Positions 61,000 through 64,000 of a DNA stretch of 64,000 nt are shown piece by piece (position 1 is the first letter of the stretch; every line of letters begins with the position of its first letter). Source of the DNA: Desmodesmus armatus (Eukaryota > Chlorophyta > Chlorophyceae > Sphaeropleales > Scenedesmaceae). The notes beneath the pieces were generated by a model. That model was given only the letters and a program-made list of their open reading frames with translations. It did no database searches and was not told where the DNA came from. Where the stretch lies: positions 107,001 through 171,000 of the forward strand of contig VIIQ02000135.1 in assembly GCA_007449985.2 (NCBI GenBank), in the 5' to 3' direction. A program made the position numbers and the translations under genes.

Positions 61000-62681
61000 A
61001 TGTCTGATGCACCCCAAACAGCAGCATCACCCGCAGGGCGCTCTGTGGGAAAGGCCACAGTTGACCAGACCACCTCACGTGACACCAACCCAGAGTGTGA
61101 CAGCCCACGCAAGGCAGTGCCTGCAGGAGCTGTGCTGGATGCACCACCTTCCATCTGGGAGAAGCTGGCATCACATGAGGTGCGCTGCAGGAAACTGTGC
61201 TGGACAAAGTATCTGCAAAGTTCATCCCTCTGCCAATCTTGTCATGCGTAACTTCTCACAAGGACATCAGATGCAGTAACAGCAGCGGCAAATCATCTGC
61301 GCCTGTGAGCAAGCTTTCATCACAGCATTGCACAGTCCTGGCACTTCCTGTAGCAACCAACTTCGTCTTTCCTTCTCTCCCTGCATGCCTGTATGTGCAT
61401 AGATCCGCAACCTGAGCCCCACACCAGAGCCCAAGGAGATGACACCAGAGCCAGCACAGGCCTTTGCTGCAGGAGGCATGGAGCCCAGCACGGCTGAGGA
61501 GGAGCGTGAGAAGACCCCCGACCTCACCATCACAGGTGAGCTGCTGATGCAAGGCGATTGTGCTTGAGGGGCAGAGACTTCACATATGCCATCCCCCAGG
61601 GGCACATATGCAAAATGTATGCAGGAGGGCAGTATGTTGAGGGGGGGGGGGGTGGCTGGGAAGAGCCCAGTGCTGAGCGCGTGAGAAGACCCCCGACCTC
61701 ACCATCACAGGTGAGCTGCCGCAGTGCTACATGCAGTGACTAAATATTTGAGGGGCAGTGACTCCACATGAGTCCATCCCCCAGGGATAGATGGGAATGC
61801 ACGATGGCAGTCTGTCAAAACCCCTGACCTCACCATCACATGTAGTGGTTGAGGGGCAGTCACCACCCGACATACCATGACAGTGCCCATCCCCCTGGAT
61901 AGTTCGGAATGCAGGAGGGCAGTCTGCCGGGGTTTGTTGGAAGAGCCCAGCGCCGCGCGCCAGAACTTCACAACCAAGGCTATGCGCAATGTGCCTGCAT
62001 GAATGCGCGCCCTGGTGCGACTTCCACCATCAGCATGCGCACAGTGGTTCCCTATGGTGTCTTGATGCCGATAGCACTGTGCTGTATTGTCGGTGCTGCT
62101 GTTGCCCACAGGACACGCTATCAAGCCCATGCCTGCAGCAGCAGCAGGAGTGAAGCCAACATCTGCAAAGAAGCCCTGGGGGGCTCGCTCAGCGCCCAAC
62201 AGCAGCAACGGCACTGACCCCATGCTCACACCACCATCAGCACGCAGGTGGGTTGACCCAAGCTGCTGACAGGGGCGCTGCCAGCAGTGAACTGGGTGTG
62301 TGATTGCATGTGCAGCAGGTGGCAGCAGGTCATGAGGCGCGCCAGGAGGCGCTGCGCTCTGGCAGCGTGCAATCAGAAAGAGGGCACATACGTACAGCCA
62401 AATTGGCAGTTGTTCTTGGTCCTTTAGTGAATCGTAGTTGATAAACCACGAGCCTTGCCCCTTGACGACCGTGCTTTCCATGCTTTGCTGTGTGTCTGCT
62501 GTCCTGCTGCTGGTGTGGCCGCGTCAGGCTGTCTGGCGGGGGTGACCGCCGCAAGTCGTTGGGCGGCACACCACCCTCTGCCGGCGTGCCTCCCTCCCTT
62601 CTGAAGCCCACTGCCGCCTCAGCCGCGCGTGCACAGGCCACCACCAAGCCCAAGGGCGACGACGCAGTCTGGAAGCGCTAA
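61000..62681 (+). CDS. Small Pro/Ser-rich protein, unrecognised
   Basis: Exons 61000-61179, 61403-61535, 62112-62247, 62528-62681; phases 0, 1 and 2 fit, giving 200 residues. It begins MSDAPQTAASPAGRS and contains PPSIWEKLASHE, then a run of proline-directed phosphorylation-type sites (IRNLSPTPEPKEMTPEP, EEREKTPDLTI), a basic middle (KPTSAKKPWGAR), RRKSLGGTPP and the end DDAVWKR. The site pattern suggests a kinase-regulated, disordered protein such as a cytoskeletal or cell-cycle factor, but no family is recognised. The ATG directly follows CTCCAG, so it may be an internal exon start and the true N-terminus may lie upstream. Intron 2 carries copies of exon 2's end. Confidence 0.6.
61643..61970 (+). 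repeat. Partial copies of exon 2 end in intron 2 (61-kb gene)
   Basis: About 61643-61715 repeats AAGACCCCCGACCTCACC through the GTGAGCTG donor almost exactly; 61815-61840 repeats it with a lost donor; 61920-61970 shows a third trace. A poly-G run precedes the first copy. Confidence 0.82.
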
Positions 62682-63559
62682 GCAGCAGCGGAGTGCACCG
62701 GCCTTGAACTGGGGCAGTAATGTGCCGGTGCTGATTGTGTCTGTGTCTGTCTGGCAAGCGCTGTGGTACCAGCTGTGGCAGCAGCGGTGTGATAGCAGAC
62801 AGGGGGCTTGGCCATGGGTCGAGCTGCCTGCCAAGCCTTGACCTTTGAAGGTCCTGCCCTCACCAGCAGAGCTTGGTTGAGTAGCATGTCATCTGGTTAT
62901 TTGCTGCTACTCCATTTGTGGCGGCATTTGCAAGGCTGCTGGCCTTGGGGTCTTTCCACCCAGCACAGATCAAGTGGTGTGCTGTCGCACTGCTACAGGC
63001 AGGCAGGGCAGGGAGTGCTGTTACGGGTATGGTTAGTGTTGGTATGTGCAGCGCTGCCTTTTCACATGTATTGATTGATTTGCTTGGTTGCCTGGCTCTG
63101 ATCGTGTGGCAGCAGCAATTGCTGCAGCTGCTTGTTGTTCACAACATGTTTTGCCCTGCAGTTGACGGTCTACAGATTGCATGCTGTTGAAGCAGCATTG
63201 ATTTCAGTGTTGCCGTCACCTTGATTCAGCAAAGGTGTCTGTCCTGCCATTGTATTGCGGTGCACAGTACTGCTGTCGGTCACACAGGCAAAAAGAGTTG
63301 TTCGCCTAATCCCTTCAGTGAATTCATGCTCAGACGCTGAGGCATTGGTAATACTTTTACATGCCAGCAGGCTGAAACGGACCGCCGTGTTCAAAACGCG
63401 TTGGTTCAACGTTGCCAGACTGGTGCTGCGCGGCCCGTGCCAGCAAAGAGTTGAAATCATCTTACGTCTTGAAAATCGGACGTTGTGGCTTTGCAACCCT
63501 GTCATGCAGCATATGTGCTGAAATAGAGCAGCAGCAGCACCCCTGATGGTGTTTGGGCT
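62682..63559. other. Intergenic, no gene recognised
   Basis: 3' flank of the gene ending at 62681. No supported coding frame. Confidence 0.4.
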
Positions 63560-63763
63560 ATGGCAGGCCCTGCTCGCACAGCTCGAGCCTGGCTCTCAGT
63601 AATCGTGATTCTGCAGCTCATATTGACATCAGTGCAGGGATATGTTGCCGACATCAACGATGGCATGTCTTGCAATGTGGGCAGCGGTGGACTGGAAACA
63701 AGTGGGTACCCCTGCTGTACTAGCGGTCGCCATAATGCTGATGGCATATCCATCAATAACTGA
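63560..63763 (+). CDS. Possible small secreted protein or first exon
   Basis: 67 codons. Residues 1-27 look like a signal peptide (ARAWLSVIVILQLILTSVQG), and the short mature part has three cysteines (MSCNV, YPCC). TGTAA at 63768-63772 follows the stop closely; it could be a poly(A) signal, or the same bases could serve as a GTAAGC donor. An earlier donor-like GTGGGT near 63701 would make this the first exon of a larger gene running rightward. Unrecognised. Confidence 0.4.
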   Translation: MAGPARTARAWLSVIVILQLILTSVQGYVADINDGMSCNVGSGGLETSGYPCCTSGRHNADGISINN

Positions 63764-63772
63764 ATTGTAAGC

Positions 63773-64000
63773 TCGTTTGTGCACGTGCATTAGCCTACTG
63801 TATACAGCACAATGCACAACAGCACCGCTGCAAACCACCAACCCACAGACTGGGAGGCAGCTGCATGTGTCAGGCCCCAGGGTAGACCCACGACCCCTGA
63901 CACATAGTTTCACACGTGCATCATGCTGCTGCTGCTATCCACTTTCACCCATAGTGCATGCCCTTATGGGCATCTACAACAAGCTCAATGGCAGGAACTG
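63773..64000. other. Window end, nothing recognised
   Basis: No supported feature. Confidence 0.3.

Noticed and set aside
60596..61225. 209-codon minus-strand open frame
   Set aside because: Overlaps antisense the first exon of the phase-consistent plus-strand gene at 61000; no motif.

Overview
The window is nuclear DNA from a green alga, most likely of the order Chlamydomonadales (Volvocales). The evidence is many short exons with GTGAG-type donors and TGCAG acceptors, TGTAA motifs where poly(A) signals are expected, a UGA-containing glutathione peroxidase, alanine- and glutamine-rich proteins, and dense CAG/CTG, poly-G and poly-C tracts. The species cannot be fixed from sequence alone. No bacterial operon, tRNA, rRNA or CRISPR is visible.

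Layout. 1-5238: a LINE-type retrotransposon (endonuclease, reverse transcriptase, zinc knuckle) with a TTTGA tail, next to a decayed F-box exon. 6445-9005 (+): a glutathione peroxidase whose catalytic codon is UGA, with a 106-unit CTG tract just before one splice acceptor and a SECIS-like fold in its 3' UTR. 11316-17446 (-): GPI8/PIGK, catalytic subunit of GPI transamidase, with a 1.1-kb GGGGGT satellite in one intron. 17941-20921 (+): mitochondrial ribosomal protein bL19m, divergent from GPI8. 22160-22288: a 60-bp near-perfect hairpin. 22.6-24.0 kb and 37.6-39.7 kb: seven copies of a structured repeat with terminal inverted repeats and a covarying internal hairpin. 25074-32080 (+): an unrecognised low-complexity protein built from an array of symmetric phase-1 exons. 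35024-35404 (-): a small secreted cysteine-rich protein with a Ly6/uPAR-like C-terminal motif. 41893-52534 (-): a roughly 1,870-residue SET-domain protein with an AP2-like segment and long polyQ/polyA tracts. 53886-56165 (-) and 57554-60218 (-): a decayed and an intact F-box/leucine-rich-repeat paralogue, with a hAT-type MITE between them. 61000-62681 (+): a small proline-rich protein. 63560-63763 (+): a possible small secreted protein.

The genes do not form a pathway; they are ordinary neighbours in a eukaryotic genome. What links them is a structural habit. In at least six of them the introns carry partial copies ('echoes') of the adjacent exon edge, often including the splice site and often next to a poly-G, poly-C or GGGGGT run. 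Together with tandem exon arrays, microsatellites at splice acceptors and LINE tails beside acceptors, this suggests repeated local duplication around splice junctions. It is the main unexplained feature of the window.

Exon models were built by eye from splice motifs, reading-frame phase and family knowledge. Start codons and the 3' ends of low-complexity exons are the least certain parts.
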